Assembly (NCBI GenBank): GCA_025352145.1
Contig: JANXTY010000069.1
Location: forward strand, 23,812-87,811
DNA length: 64,000 bases
From: Oxalobacteraceae bacterium
Lineage (GTDB): Bacteria > Pseudomonadota > Gammaproteobacteria > Burkholderiales > Burkholderiaceae_D
Direction: 5' to 3'
Positions 30,238 to 40,282 of this stretch are shown piece after piece (position 1 is the stretch's first letter; each line of letters starts with the position of its first letter). Both the position numbers and the translations under genes were made by a program. Below the pieces are notes generated by a model. That model ran no database searches. It saw only the letters and a list, made by a program, of their open reading frames with translations, and had not been told where the DNA came from.

Positions 30238-32115
30238 ATGGCACTTCTTCAAATAGCCGAGCCCGGCATGTCCACGGCACCGCACCAGCATCGGCTGGCA
30301 ATCGGAATTGATCTAGGTACGACCAATTCTCTTGTAGCGACGGTACGTAATAGTATCCCCGAAGTACTGAACGATGAGGAAGGACGGCCTTTGTTGCCCT
30401 CCATCGTCCGGTATCTACCCGATGGTCATGCCACCATCGGCTACAAGGCGCAAAAGGCGCAAACCACTGACCCTAAAAACACCATCGTATCAGTCAAGCG
30501 CTTCATGGGACGCGGTCTCAAGGACATTGCCTACGCCGAAAATTTACCCTACGATTTTCAGGACACGCCCGGCATGGTTCAGCTCAAGACCGTCGCAGGT
30601 GTAAAGAGCCCGGTGGAAATCTCCGCGCAAATTTTGGCCACTTTGCGGCAGCGTGCGGAAGATGCTTTAGGGGATGAGCTAGTAGGTGCCGTGATCACGG
30701 TACCTGCCTATTTTGACGATGCACAGCGGCAAGCGACCAAGGATGCTGCGCAGCTCGCCGGCCTCAATGTATTGCGCTTGTTGAGCGAACCTACTGCAGC
30801 AGCGATTGCCTACGGCCTCGATAATGCATCTGAAGGAATTTACGCCGTGTACGATCTGGGTGGTGGTACTTTCGATATTTCGATATTGAAATTGACCAAG
30901 GGCGTATTTGAAGTTTTAGCGACTGGCGGCGATTCGGCACTGGGCGGCGACGATTTCGACCACCGACTTTTTTGCTGGATGATCGAACAGGCAAAGTTGG
31001 CCCCCTTGTCGGACCAAGACACCCGTTTGTTGATGGTGAAGTCGCGCGAAGCCAAAGAGTTGTTATCGACCAATGAAGAAGTCCAGGTAGACGCGGCGCT
31101 AAAATCCGGCGAGTCGGTACATCTGACGTTGAGCGTAGAGATTTTTTCCGGGATTACGCAAAATTTGGTTGGAAAAACCATGACTTCGATCAAAAAAGCC
31201 TTGCGCGACGCTAGCTTGTCAGTGGATGACATCGATGGCGTCGTGCTGGTCGGTGGGGCGACGCGGATGCCTCATGTACGCAAAGCCGTCAGCGAGTATT
31301 TTCAGACGATTCCGCACGCTAATATAGACCCCGATAAAGTCGTTGCGTTAGGTGCTGCGATACAGGCAAACATGCTGGCTGGCAACCGGGCAGCGGGTGA
31401 TGACTGGCTGTTACTGGATGTGATTCCACTGTCACTCGGTATCGAGACTATGGGCGGTTTGGTTGAAAAAATTATCCCGCGTAATTCGACCATTCCATGT
31501 GCGCGCGCACAGGAATTTACTACCTTCAAAGATGGACAAACTGCATTGGCAGTCCACGTTTTGCAGGGAGAGCGTGAGTTGGTATCCGATTGCCGTTCGC
31601 TGGCCCGATTTGAACTGCGTGGTATCCCGCCAATGGTGGCGGGTGCGGCACGCATTCGGATTACTTATCAGGTTGATGCGGATGGTTTGCTGTCAGTTTC
31701 CGCGCGCGAATTACGCTCCGGTGTGGAAGCCTCGATCACGGTAAAACCATCTTATGGTTTAGGCGATGATGAGGTGGCGCGAATGCTGCAGGATTCTTTC
31801 CAGTCCGCTGATGGTGACATGCGCTTGCGCGCGTTGCGTGAAGAGCAGGTAGATGCAGAGCGTATCCTTTTAGCGACCCGGTCGGCATTGGAATCTGATG
31901 GATATTTGTTGTCCGACGAGGAAAAAATTGCGTTAATGGTACTGATGAACAAGGTAAGCGAGGCGGTAGAAAAATCGGCACAAAGCCAAGATCAGCTTCA
32001 TCTTAAATTAGCCGTAGATGCCTTGTCACAGGGCACCGAAGAATTTGCGTCGCGGCGCATGGATAGAAGCGTGCGGAATGCCTTGGCCGGGAAAACATTG
32101 GACGAGATATCCTGA
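30238..32115 (+). CDS. hscA: Hsp70-type chaperone HscA
   Basis: 625 residues. The ATPase domain starts at [16 protein letters not shown] and includes [15 protein letters not shown] and [17 protein letters not shown]. The substrate-binding half binds the LPPVK loop of IscU. The first residues ([20 protein letters not shown]) resemble E. coli HscA, which supports the ATG at 30238 although no ribosome site is evident. A 128-bp gap separates it from hscB. Confidence 0.97.
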   Translation: MALLQIAEPGMSTAPHQHRLAIGIDLGTTNSLVATVRNSIPEVLNDEEGRPLLPSIVRYLPDGHATIGYKAQKAQTTDPKNTIVSVKRFMGRGLKDIAYAENLPYDFQDTPGMVQLKTVAGVKSPVEISAQILATLRQRAEDALGDELVGAVITVPAYFDDAQRQATKDAAQLAGLNVLRLLSEPTAAAIAYGLDNASEGIYAVYDLGGGTFDISILKLTKGVFEVLATGGDSALGGDDFDHRLFCWMIEQAKLAPLSDQDTRLLMVKSREAKELLSTNEEVQVDAALKSGESVHLTLSVEIFSGITQNLVGKTMTSIKKALRDASLSVDDIDGVVLVGGATRMPHVRKAVSEYFQTIPHANIDPDKVVALGAAIQANMLAGNRAAGDDWLLLDVIPLSLGIETMGGLVEKIIPRNSTIPCARAQEFTTFKDGQTALAVHVLQGERELVSDCRSLARFELRGIPPMVAGAARIRITYQVDADGLLSVSARELRSGVEASITVKPSYGLGDDEVARMLQDSFQSADGDMRLRALREEQVDAERILLATRSALESDGYLLSDEEKIALMVLMNKVSEAVEKSAQSQDQLHLKLAVDALSQGTEEFASRRMDRSVRNALAGKTLDEIS

Positions 32116-32178
32116 TCACGGTGCATTTATTCAATTTATCGTCACAAGTTTTAACATCCTTTATCCGAGGTAAATATC

Positions 32179-32517
32179 GTGCCCCAAATCGTTGTTCTCC
32201 CTCATGCTGTTTTATGCCCGGAAGGCGCGGTAATTGACGCGCCTTCCGGCAAATCCGTATGCGACATTTTGCTTGAAAGCGACATAGACATCGAACATGC
32301 TTGTGAAAAATCGTGTGCTTGCACTACTTGTCACATCCTTATTCGCGAAGGTTTTTCTTCTTTGACAGAAGCCGACGAAAAAGAAGAAGATTTGCTGGAT
32401 CGCGCTTGGGGATTAGAATCGACTTCCCGCCTGTCCTGCCAAGCCATCCTACAAGGGGCGGATCTAGTCGTGGAAATTCCTAAATATACGATTAATCAGG
32501 TCAGTGAAAGCCACTAA
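32179..32517 (+). CDS. fdx: Isc-type [2Fe-2S] ferredoxin
   Basis: 112 residues. Donates electrons during cluster assembly. Ligands are C42, C48 and C51 in ACEKSCACTTC and C87 in RLSCQAIL, the adrenodoxin-like pattern. Follows hscA by 63 bp with CCGAGG upstream of the start. No deviation from the family. Confidence 0.96.
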   Translation: MPQIVVLPHAVLCPEGAVIDAPSGKSVCDILLESDIDIEHACEKSCACTTCHILIREGFSSLTEADEKEEDLLDRAWGLESTSRLSCQAILQGADLVVEIPKYTINQVSESH

Positions 32518-32613
32518 AAGACGGAGCCGATTTTATTTTCTAAGCAGAGGTCTCAACCAGATAAATTCAACCACTGATTGTTTTGAACGTTTTTAGTTTC
32601 TAAGGAGTCCGGC

Positions 32614-32808
32614 ATGAAATGGACCGACACGCAGCGTATTGCCGAGGAGCTTTATGATAAGTATCCTGACATCGATCCCCTAACAGTACGTTTTACCGAT
32701 TTGCATCAGTGGGTGTGCGAACTGGAAGATTTTCAAGATGATCCTGCTCGTTCCGGAGAAAAAATTCTTGAGGCTATCCAGATGGCATGGATTGCTGAGA
32801 TGGACTAG
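32614..32808 (+). CDS. iscX: IscX (YfhJ) iron-sulfur assembly accessory protein
   Basis: 64 residues, full length. [19 protein letters not shown] and [16 protein letters not shown] identify IscX, a small acidic protein that binds iron and IscS and modulates assembly. CTAAGGAG precedes the start. It is the last isc gene, about 97 bp after fdx. Confidence 0.95.
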   Translation: MKWTDTQRIAEELYDKYPDIDPLTVRFTDLHQWVCELEDFQDDPARSGEKILEAIQMAWIAEMD

Positions 32809-32907
32809 TAGACCATTGGGTTTAACACCTTTGACTGATTTTGCAGCCCGGCGTTTTTAAATTCGATAGGCTACGAGATAGTCAAATGGATCAGGGGAGC
32901 ATGCGGA

Positions 32908-35355
32908 ATGAATGAAAATAACGACGCTTCAAGTAGATGCATACCACGACCAACGATCGATCAAATCGTCGGGTGCATGTACACCGATCCGAACCTGGCT
33001 ATCGCGTTATGCGAACAAGCTATTATGCAGGCCAAGGCAGCTCATGATGCGCTCGGTCACGTGCGGACTGTCCAGTGCTATGCCAACATCATGAATCATC
33101 AGGGACGGGCGCTGGAGTCTCGCAATCAATTATTTGAAGCATTGCAAGTGGCTGAGTCGATGCATTGGTTCGAACACGAAGCGCGTTTGCAGGAATTGAT
33201 CGCGCGAAATTTTTATATCTCCGGTGAACACAGAACGGCTATTCAGCACTGGGTTAAGTGCATAGAAATTGCAGATGGCGAAGGAAAAGATCCCAGTGCC
33301 TGGATGTTGGCGCATGTCGGTTTTGGGCAGATTTACGATGCACTAGGTGATAACGTGTCTGCGATCAGGCTCCATTGCATGGCACTCAATCGCATGCAAG
33401 AAGTCAGCGATTCATTTCTGGAAGTAACAATCCAAATTAATCTGGGTCGCAATCTGATGGAGTTGGGATATCTTTCCAGCGCGGCGCAATTTTTTACGGA
33501 GTCTTTGGAGACTTGCCTGGAACATCATTTCCTCGGCTATGCGGCAGAGATCAACAATCACCTTGCCGAAGTTGACATGGGGAAGAATGCACTTGATAGT
33601 GCCGCCAAACATGTGGTCGCGGGATTGGCACAAGCCCAGCAGGTCCAACATGGGGAGACGGAGGCTAATATTCTCTCGAATATGGCAGAAATTCATGCCC
33701 GATGTGGTGATCATCAAGAAGCGCTCAAGATGATCAGGACTGCCAAGGCGGTTGCGACACAATATGGACTCGTACACCTATTAGCGCGACAGCATTTTGC
33801 GGCAGCGCGTTATGCGGAAGGCAGTGGCGATATTGCCCATTCCCTAGCGGAGCTTAAGGCAGCACGCCTGTGCGAAATAAAAATACAGGCAAGCACCGCA
33901 GCCGATGATCGTAAAGACCTTGAATATTTAGCGGCACTACGTCCGACGGCATCCCGTTTGTTAGCAGAACTGTCGAATAACCCTTTGCTGGAAACAGGGC
34001 GCTCGGAGAAAGCACTTCGCTTAATTGCAGTCGAAAGTTGCAAAATTCTGGAGGTCGCACGTGCGTCGATTTGGTCTTTTGATGCAGCATCAGAAAAATT
34101 AAGCTGCATTTATCAATACTCTGCCAAATCAAATAGTTTTGGTGAGCAGATCGCGCTTTCCCCCTCGGACTGTCCTTCTTATTTTGAATGGCTGGCTGCT
34201 CCGACGCCCTTGGTCGCACATGATGCCCAACATCATCGCTGCACGTGGGAATTGGCTACTTGCTACCTGGATCAGCAGGGCGTTAAATCCTTGCTGTCCT
34301 TCGTTATTCGAGTGCCGGGCCGCATTGCCGGGATCATTAGTTTTGAGCATGTGGGGGACCAGAGAAATTGGACTCCTGACGAGGTGGCACTTGGCAGTCA
34401 GTTAGCCGATTTGGCTGCACGCGCGTTGTCGAATCATGAGCGTGGCCAATATCAGCAGCAGATCAATAGTTTGAATATGCGTCTGATGGAGACCAATGAA
34501 ATACTGGAAGTGCGCGTTATCGAGCGAACTTCTCTGTTGGAGACTGCCAATGCAGAGCTGCGCCAGGTGATGGATAAACTGGTGCAGTCGGAAAAATTGG
34601 CCTCCTTGGGGAATCTGGTTGCGGGCATTGCCCATGAAATGAACACGCCTCTGAGCAGTGTTCTTCTCAGTGCATCGACTTTGGCAGAGGTGTCTGCGAG
34701 TTTCAGAAAAAACTTTCAGCAAGGGCGCATTCTCAAGTCTGAGTTGGAAAAATTTATTGAAGACTGCAATACAGGCGCAGCCTTGATTGAGCGTAATGCT
34801 GCCCGTGCTGGCGACCTGATTAGCAATTTCAAACAGGTCGCGGTGGATACCTCCAGCACGCGACGGCGTAAATTTGACTTGAAACAGACCATGAATGAAG
34901 TGATGGCGATGTTGGGTCCGCAGCTTCGATCGACAGGCCACAAAATTACGCTGTCGATACCTGAAAATATTGAGATGGAAAGCTACCCAGGGCCACTCAC
35001 CCAGATTTTTACCAACTTAGTCACCAATTCCTTGTTGCACGGATTTGAAGGGCGTAAGGATGGCCAAATTACGATAACGGCCCATCGTGAATATGCCGGA
35101 AAAATCAGATTGACTTACAAAGACAATGGACATGGCATTCCTGAGTCTTTGCATAAACGCGTGTTTGATCCTTTTTTTACGACACGACTTGGTACAGGCG
35201 GCAGCGGTTTGGGACTATATATCGTCTTTAATCTTGTTACCGGCATACTGGAAGGAGAGTTGACTCTCACGAGTGTACAAAATGAGTTCACCCGTTTCGT
35301 TATTACTTTGCCGCTTCATTGTGGTGGAGCTGACGTTACCTCGGCAGGATCTTAA
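32908..35355 (+). CDS. Soluble sensor histidine kinase with TPR-like repeats and GAF domain
   Basis: 815 residues with no membrane helix or signal peptide, so cytoplasmic. The first 320 or so residues are helical tetratricopeptide-type repeats (for example AHVGFGQIYDALGDNVSAI and NNHLAEVDMGKNALDSAAK). A GAF-like sensor spans about 350-510. A coiled coil follows (about 515-560), then the phosphorylation site H576 in GIAHEMNTPLSS. The ATPase part has FTNLVTNSLLHGFEG, DNGHGIPE and GTGGSGLGLY. No response-regulator gene adjoins it. TPRs suggest sensing through protein contact. Ligand and target unknown. Confidence 0.88.
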   Translation: MNENNDASSRCIPRPTIDQIVGCMYTDPNLAIALCEQAIMQAKAAHDALGHVRTVQCYANIMNHQGRALESRNQLFEALQVAESMHWFEHEARLQELIARNFYISGEHRTAIQHWVKCIEIADGEGKDPSAWMLAHVGFGQIYDALGDNVSAIRLHCMALNRMQEVSDSFLEVTIQINLGRNLMELGYLSSAAQFFTESLETCLEHHFLGYAAEINNHLAEVDMGKNALDSAAKHVVAGLAQAQQVQHGETEANILSNMAEIHARCGDHQEALKMIRTAKAVATQYGLVHLLARQHFAAARYAEGSGDIAHSLAELKAARLCEIKIQASTAADDRKDLEYLAALRPTASRLLAELSNNPLLETGRSEKALRLIAVESCKILEVARASIWSFDAASEKLSCIYQYSAKSNSFGEQIALSPSDCPSYFEWLAAPTPLVAHDAQHHRCTWELATCYLDQQGVKSLLSFVIRVPGRIAGIISFEHVGDQRNWTPDEVALGSQLADLAARALSNHERGQYQQQINSLNMRLMETNEILEVRVIERTSLLETANAELRQVMDKLVQSEKLASLGNLVAGIAHEMNTPLSSVLLSASTLAEVSASFRKNFQQGRILKSELEKFIEDCNTGAALIERNAARAGDLISNFKQVAVDTSSTRRRKFDLKQTMNEVMAMLGPQLRSTGHKITLSIPENIEMESYPGPLTQIFTNLVTNSLLHGFEGRKDGQITITAHREYAGKIRLTYKDNGHGIPESLHKRVFDPFFTTRLGTGGSGLGLYIVFNLVTGILEGELTLTSVQNEFTRFVITLPLHCGGADVTSAGS

Positions 35356-35524
35356 CTCGACTAAATTACTGTCTGCTCCATTTTGATTTGCAATGCTCGT
35401 TGTACCGTCGAGACGGTGCTTCTCAATGCAAACTCAAGGGCAAAATTTTTTAACTCCAGTCCATTGAGAAGTTTTTTACCCAAGTCAATTTCCCGATTTC
35501 CCCCCTTTTTTCTAAAGATTTTTT

Positions 35525-36352
35525 ATGCACGATATCCGACCAGGCCAGTCCATAGAGCTCCTCAAAGAACTGCATATCCTTACCCGCGACGGCAAGATGA
35601 ATCAAGATAGCCGCCGTAAGCTCAAGCAGGTATATCACCTCTATCAGTTTATCGAGCCGTTGTTGAGTGAGGTGTTGCAGGGTCATCCCAACCTATGTTT
35701 AGTTGATCACGGAGCGGGGAAATCCTATCTTGGCTTCATTCTTTACGATCTCTTTTTTAAAACTTTAGGCGCGGGGCCGTGGATTTATGGCATAGAAACC
35801 CGTGACGAGCTGGTCAGAAAATCACGAGAGCTGGCCCAGCGGCTGGGATTTACGGGAATGTCTTTTCTGAATTTATCCGTGGCAGAATCGACTGAATCGG
35901 AATTGTTTCCACAAAAAATCGACATTGTCACAGCCTTACATGCCTGCAATACCGCGACCGATGATGCGATTCATTTTGCGCTAAAAAAACAGGCGAAATT
36001 TATTGTACTGGTGCCTTGTTGTCAGGCTGAAGTGGCCTCTGTGTTGAAGAAAAATAAGGGTAAAGAATTGGCTAAAAATGCGTTGACAGAAATTTGGCGC
36101 CACCCCTTGCATACGCGTGAATTCGGTAGCCAGGTGACTAATGTTCTGCGCTGTCTTCAGCTCGAGGCGCATGGTTACCAAGTCAATGTGACCGAGTTGG
36201 TAGGATGGGAGCATTCCATGAAAAATGAACTCATCCTAGCCAGTTATAAGAACTTGCCGCGTCAACGTCCGGCTGAACGTTTAAAGGAAGTGCTACAGAC
36301 GTTAGGACTGGAGGAAATGGGTGAACGGTTTTATGCTACATCTCATTCTTGA
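35525..36352 (+). CDS. SAM-dependent methyltransferase, Methyltransf_32-like
   Basis: 275 residues. The cofactor region reads CLVDHGAGKSYLGFILYDLF, then WIYGIETRDELV; a later VTALHACNTATDDAIHFAL and LVPCCQAEVA block resembles the METTL25/RRNAD1-like Methyltransf_32 group. The CCQ motif stands where some families have the catalytic loop. No ribosome site is clear ahead of the ATG. It follows the histidine kinase by 169 bp on the same strand. Substrate unknown. Confidence 0.8.
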   Translation: MHDIRPGQSIELLKELHILTRDGKMNQDSRRKLKQVYHLYQFIEPLLSEVLQGHPNLCLVDHGAGKSYLGFILYDLFFKTLGAGPWIYGIETRDELVRKSRELAQRLGFTGMSFLNLSVAESTESELFPQKIDIVTALHACNTATDDAIHFALKKQAKFIVLVPCCQAEVASVLKKNKGKELAKNALTEIWRHPLHTREFGSQVTNVLRCLQLEAHGYQVNVTELVGWEHSMKNELILASYKNLPRQRPAERLKEVLQTLGLEEMGERFYATSHS

Positions 36353-36423
36353 GGGTGGCCATAGTGCGACCACAGGAGAGAGATAACGCAATCCATGATC
36401 TGGAACACATCCTCGCACGTCGC

Positions 36424-38088
36424 TCACTCCTTGACGGTGATGAGCCGATCCTCTTTTGGGAAGGCTTCGATCACGACATTTTTGTAGACGACTTCTTGAG
36501 GCGGGGTGTGGCCGTGCAATTGCAAGCCGATGGGGCCGTCTTTGAGCAGGCTCGGGTCAGGTTCGCGCCAATCGAGTACCTGCTGTCCATTATAGGCGAC
36601 GCGAATGCGGTTACCTTGCGCCAGAATCTCGACCTTGATCCAATCGTGTTGCCCGGCGATTTTTCTTGCGAGGGCTTTTCCCACGGGATCGACCGGGATG
36701 TTTTTGTTCGTGCGGTAATCCCAAAGGCCCAGACCGGGAAACATCAGGAGCGGGCCTTTGTATGACCATTTGTTTCGGCCATTGCGAGTCACGGTTTGCT
36801 CGCCCCATAGAACGATGCCCGCATGGTTCTCGGACTCGACCATTTTCGAGGAAAGTGTGAGGCGGAAATCAGAGTAATTTTTTTTCGTGAGCAGAAACGT
36901 CGAGGGGACTTTCTCCCCTCTTGCAGTAAACATGCCGTCTTTCACTGTCCAATAGGTTGGATCGGCATCCCACCCATCGAAGTTCTGCGCATGCGAGTAA
37001 TCGATGCGCTCCGTTTGACCTGCGCGAGGTGGGAGGATCGGCGCGGCGCCAGGGGCTGCGGATGCGGCGAACAGTCCGGGTCCCGCCGCAGCAACAGTCG
37101 TTACAACGCCCTCCGGCGTCACACGGCGAATCGCTGCGTTACCACCGTCGGCTACATAAACATTGCCTGCAGTGTCCACTGCGATGCCTCGAGGGTCGTT
37201 GAATCGCGCGTCACTCCCCATTCCATCTACCTTGCCGGCTTGGCCTGCTTTGCCAGCGAGGGTCGTGACTATGCCATCGGAAGTAATTTTGCGGATGCAG
37301 CTATTTTCTGTGTCTGCGACATACACTGTGCCTTTGGCATCCACCGCCAGCGCACGTGGCGCGGCGAAGCTTGCAGCGATACCGGTGCCATCGACGCTGC
37401 CCGATTGTCCCGCCATCCCCGCCAAGGTGGACACAACACCAGCGGGAGTGATTTTGCGGATATTGGAGTTGTCTTTGTCTGCCACGTAAAGATTACCCTT
37501 GGCATCGAGCGCGACGGCCAGTGGCGTGTTGAAACGCGCGTCACCGCCCATGCCGTCGGTGCTGCCGCTTGCACCGGTTTTTCCGGCAAAAACGGAAGCG
37601 CCGCCTTTCGGCGAGATTTTCAGGATGGTATTCGCGAGATTATTCGCAACAAATACATTGCCTGCAGCATCCACAGCCACGTTAGTGGGCGAATTGAAAC
37701 CCGCCTCGCCATCCGAATTTGGCAGCGCAGTCACCCCACCGCTAGAAGCAATCCAGTAAATCGCACTGCCTTCTGCGTCGGCTACAAATACCTTGCCGTC
37801 GGGGGCAATAGCAATGCCGATGGGAGTCTTGATCCCCGGCCCTACCAGCGGGTGGACCTCGCCTGCGGGTGAAATCGTATACATCGTCCCCGCATCGACA
37901 TCGGCGATATAGAGATTGCCGCTGCGATCCACGGCGAGACCACGTGGATTGCTGAAGGCAACCACGGCAAGCGGTCGGGACACCGATTCGGAGGAGATGG
38001 GTGAAAACGGAGTGTTGTCGGTAGCCCCCACGAAGGGGGCACAGGTGAGTGACAAAAGAAGCAGGCTGGCGGGGAGGAGGAGATTCAT
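36424..38088 (-). CDS. Secreted NHL-repeat protein with C-terminal DUF1080 (3-keto-disaccharide hydrolase-like) domain
   Basis: 554 residues. A signal peptide ends near FVGA (about residue 22). About six NHL repeats of near 55 residues follow (pattern FNSPTNVAVDAAGNVFVAN, then FNTPLAVALDAKGNLYVAD), predicted to form a beta-propeller to about residue 340. The C-terminal 190 residues resemble DUF1080: FDGWDADPTYWTVKDGMF, NHAGIVLWGE and GPIGLQLHGH. DUF1080 has been tied to 3-keto sugar cleavage and glycan degradation. Joining both modules in one secreted chain is uncommon. Ligand unknown. Confidence 0.85.
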   Translation of the reverse strand: MNLLLPASLLLLSLTCAPFVGATDNTPFSPISSESVSRPLAVVAFSNPRGLAVDRSGNLYIADVDAGTMYTISPAGEVHPLVGPGIKTPIGIAIAPDGKVFVADAEGSAIYWIASSGGVTALPNSDGEAGFNSPTNVAVDAAGNVFVANNLANTILKISPKGGASVFAGKTGASGSTDGMGGDARFNTPLAVALDAKGNLYVADKDNSNIRKITPAGVVSTLAGMAGQSGSVDGTGIAASFAAPRALAVDAKGTVYVADTENSCIRKITSDGIVTTLAGKAGQAGKVDGMGSDARFNDPRGIAVDTAGNVYVADGGNAAIRRVTPEGVVTTVAAAGPGLFAASAAPGAAPILPPRAGQTERIDYSHAQNFDGWDADPTYWTVKDGMFTARGEKVPSTFLLTKKNYSDFRLTLSSKMVESENHAGIVLWGEQTVTRNGRNKWSYKGPLLMFPGLGLWDYRTNKNIPVDPVGKALARKIAGQHDWIKVEILAQGNRIRVAYNGQQVLDWREPDPSLLKDGPIGLQLHGHTPPQEVVYKNVVIEAFPKEDRLITVKE

Positions 38089-38362
38089 GGTGGGGTAGGA
38101 GTTCTTCGTAGAAGTGGATAAAGAAAATATCCATAATATTCTACATTGGCCCTATCGAACTACACAGTCATTTACATCGAGAAGATCATAGTCGACGGTG
38201 AGAAAAATCCGTCTTATGGTCATGTGCTTAGGTAGCGGGTAATTCACCCTACCTAAGCAAGTAGGTGGAGAAAATTTTCTGCAACGTAGCATTCGCGTAT
38301 TTTTTAAATCCATACTCGTTTTAAAAACAGGATATTAATTTTTTTTTCGTTGCGCAGAAGTT

Positions 38363-38548
38363 CTATTTCTTCCGTGTCGTTTTCTTGCCGGCCGCGACAC
38401 CGGGCAGCAGGGCATCGGTCCAGGCTTTCGTCATGTGTCTTGCGCTTGCTACCGCTTCACGTTTGATAGCAGCCGTTGCCTGTGCTCTTGCTGATCCGGC
38501 GATTTTGTTCGCGCTGCTCAGAAATATACTCATAAAAGGATTTTTCAT
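38363..38548 (-). CDS. Small basic alanine-rich protein, unknown
   Basis: 61 residues starting MKNPFMSIFLSSANKIAG and ending in a cluster of lysines and arginines (GKKTTRKK). AGGTG sits six bases before the ATG. The helical Ala-rich centre and basic tail recall small phasin-like or nucleic-acid-associated proteins found around Burkholderiales, but I cannot name a family. It stands alone, with 275 bp to the NHL gene. Moderately likely to be real. Confidence 0.5.
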   Translation of the reverse strand: MKNPFMSIFLSSANKIAGSARAQATAAIKREAVASARHMTKAWTDALLPGVAAGKKTTRKK

Positions 38549-38723
38549 ATCAGCACCTAGCTTTCGGCAATAGTGGGGAATGACAGAAATTTATGTATGC
38601 ATGATAATGCACGGGATACCACTTATCTGTGCGACGCCCCACTTATCGAAAGAAGTTCGGCCTCATGTTACGAAAAAATTCCTCGGGTTAAGAATACGCA
38701 TGAATGCGAGGGCGGATTAAAAG

Positions 38724-38759
38724 ATTTTAGCAATCCTATTTATTTTGGATTGCTAAAAT
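38724..38759. terminator. Perfect 13-bp stem hairpin downstream of the secreted small protein
   Basis: ATTTTAGCAATCC (38724-38736) and its complement (38747-38759) with a 10-base loop. On the minus strand the stem is followed by CTTTT, so it probably ends transcription of the gene stopping at 38789. Confidence 0.65.
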
Positions 38760-38788
38760 GTCGAATAAAAATGTGCCGGATCAATGGC

Positions 38789-39109
38789 CTACTGAACGTA
38801 AAACTTCACTGCATCCTGTCCGCAAGAAGAAATGACGAGAAGGCTGTGCCATCCAGTCGGTAGTTTGTGCGCGAAATGAACACCTGCGGTATCGTAAAAA
38901 GTTCCATTGCCGATAAGCGTACTGTCCAGGTACCACTTGACCGAATACGCACCACCGGGACAGGTGGTCGTGAAGCTGGAATAAAAATAATTGGTGACCA
39001 ATGCGCCGTTTATCGGGTAGGCGATATTGACTGGTGCATTGGCCGCATTGGCTCCACTGGTCAACGAAAATAGGCTCATCAGGGTAATAAGAAGTATCGA
39101 TTTTTTCAT
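38789..39109 (-). CDS. Small secreted protein with Ig-like pattern, unknown
   Basis: 106 residues from ATG 39109, preceded by AAGGA; upstream codons to 39232 are leader. A clear signal peptide MKKSILLITLMSLFSLTSGA ends near ANA. The mature part (about 80 residues) is rich in beta-type sequence with two cysteines, in TTCPGGAYSVKWYLDS and VISSCGQDAVKF, that could pair. WYLD followed by GTFYD and GWHSLLV recall short Ig-like modules. No homologous family named. Followed by a strong hairpin. Confidence 0.68.
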   Translation of the reverse strand: MKKSILLITLMSLFSLTSGANAANAPVNIAYPINGALVTNYFYSSFTTTCPGGAYSVKWYLDSTLIGNGTFYDTAGVHFAHKLPTGWHSLLVISSCGQDAVKFYVQ

Positions 39110-39483
39110 GAAATATTCCTTCGAGAAATGCTGCGATAGAATGGCGTCCCGATCTTTTTTGTTGCTCTCGTTGTTAACAATACGCTTTATTTTTTGAGAA
39201 AATCCGAGACTAGCGCGTAAGCGCCAAATCATATCTCACCGTACTCGACGTTTTTGTAAGAACATGATGGATACGATCAGATCGGTGCGGTGAACTTACT
39301 GTTACGAGTGAAGCGAGACTAATGCTAGCCTTGATCCGTGAAGTGTGCAGCTGCAAGAAGTAATAGGCGCCGTATTTATTACCGGGATTTTTCCATGTGA
39401 AAAACGCGAATTCCTAACAGAAGAATTTAATTTTTCGTTGTAGATCTCTGCCGGATATAAGGCAATTTCCCAGGAAAATAGTG
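39110..39483. other. Intergenic region beside ycgR
   Basis: 374 bp between the secreted small protein and the end of the flagellar block. It holds the upstream region of the small secreted gene. No convincing ORF, repeat or terminator was seen. Confidence 0.45.
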
Positions 39484-40245
39484 CTAACCAAGCCCAGTAA
39501 TTTTTGCGTTCCGTTCTCTCTCGAGCTTCATGATGTAACGCTGAACATGTGACAGCATTGGTTTGGGGATGTCCACGAATATACACCCTAACCTGCGTGT
39601 TTTTTTATTGTTGAATAAGGTAAGAATACGCGAGTTCCGCACCTGCAAGGTCATGAGGATAATGCCGACGTCGGGTAGCTCAATGCGGCAGGCTTTATAG
39701 TTGCGGCCGATGGCATCATCGAGCAGCATGTTGTCGTCCAAAATACCCGCGCCACCACCGCTGATATCGACGAGGGGGAAAGTGGTGAGATATCCCCCTA
39801 AGTCGTCGGGCAGGGGCAGGACGCAGCGCACGGGATTATTGAGAGGGGTGTTGATGCGATAGAATTCCCGTCTTTGAAGGCGGAGCATGCTTTCAGGGAT
39901 ATGGATAGTGAGCGCGGGAAGATTGTCGTGCATACAGGTTTCCACTTTATCAGTTGAAAACAGGATGCGTATCTGATCAAGCGTCGTTTCAAAAGAAACG
40001 CCCTTTGCTGCAACGATGCGCCGGTTTTGATCTTCCTGCATCGAACAGTCGATGATGACGGTATCGTTTTCTGCATCTACTTCCAGAATTGAAGTGACGA
40101 CCACATCGGCATTGTCGTTAATAAACAGGCTGATTAACTGTTTTTTCTCCGAGATCGAACGCAAAAAAGAGACGATTTCCCGGCGCGAGGTAATCTGGAA
40201 TTGCTCCTGATTTTCCGTACCTAAATTCTGTGGATCTGATCGCAT
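39484..40245 (-). CDS. ycgR: YcgR-type c-di-GMP flagellar brake protein
   Basis: 253 residues. An N-terminal YcgR domain (about 15-115) is followed by a PilZ domain with RREFYR at 125-130 and DISGGGAG at 160-167, the RxxxR and D/NxSxxG motifs that bind cyclic di-GMP. In relatives, the bound protein acts on the flagellar motor to slow swimming. It is the last gene of the minus-strand flagellar block, 37 bp after the FlhB-like gene. Confidence 0.93.
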   Translation of the reverse strand: MRSDPQNLGTENQEQFQITSRREIVSFLRSISEKKQLISLFINDNADVVVTSILEVDAENDTVIIDCSMQEDQNRRIVAAKGVSFETTLDQIRILFSTDKVETCMHDNLPALTIHIPESMLRLQRREFYRINTPLNNPVRCVLPLPDDLGGYLTTFPLVDISGGGAGILDDNMLLDDAIGRNYKACRIELPDVGIILMTLQVRNSRILTLFNNKKTRRLGCIFVDIPKPMLSHVQRYIMKLERERNAKITGLG

Positions 40246-40282
40246 TCAGCACCATTTCCTAAAAGGTTTACGCGCCGTAGGC

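Noticed and set aside
36823..37872. 349-codon plus-strand open frame inside the NHL protein gene
   Set aside because: Antisense to a repetitive coding sequence; no family resemblance and no ribosome site.
36424..38088. Repeats in the NHL gene as a possible CRISPR or DNA repeat array
   Set aside because: The periodicity of about 165 bp reflects 55-residue protein repeats with varied DNA. No direct repeats with spacers were found anywhere in the window.
38227..38257. Hairpin CTTAGGTAG with CTACCTAAG in the gap after the NHL gene
   Set aside because: 13-base loop and no T-run on either strand; too weak for a terminator and not tied to any gene.
38573..38863. 96-codon plus frame opposite the secreted small protein
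   Set aside because: It crosses the hairpin at 38724-38759 and overlaps the better supported minus-strand gene.
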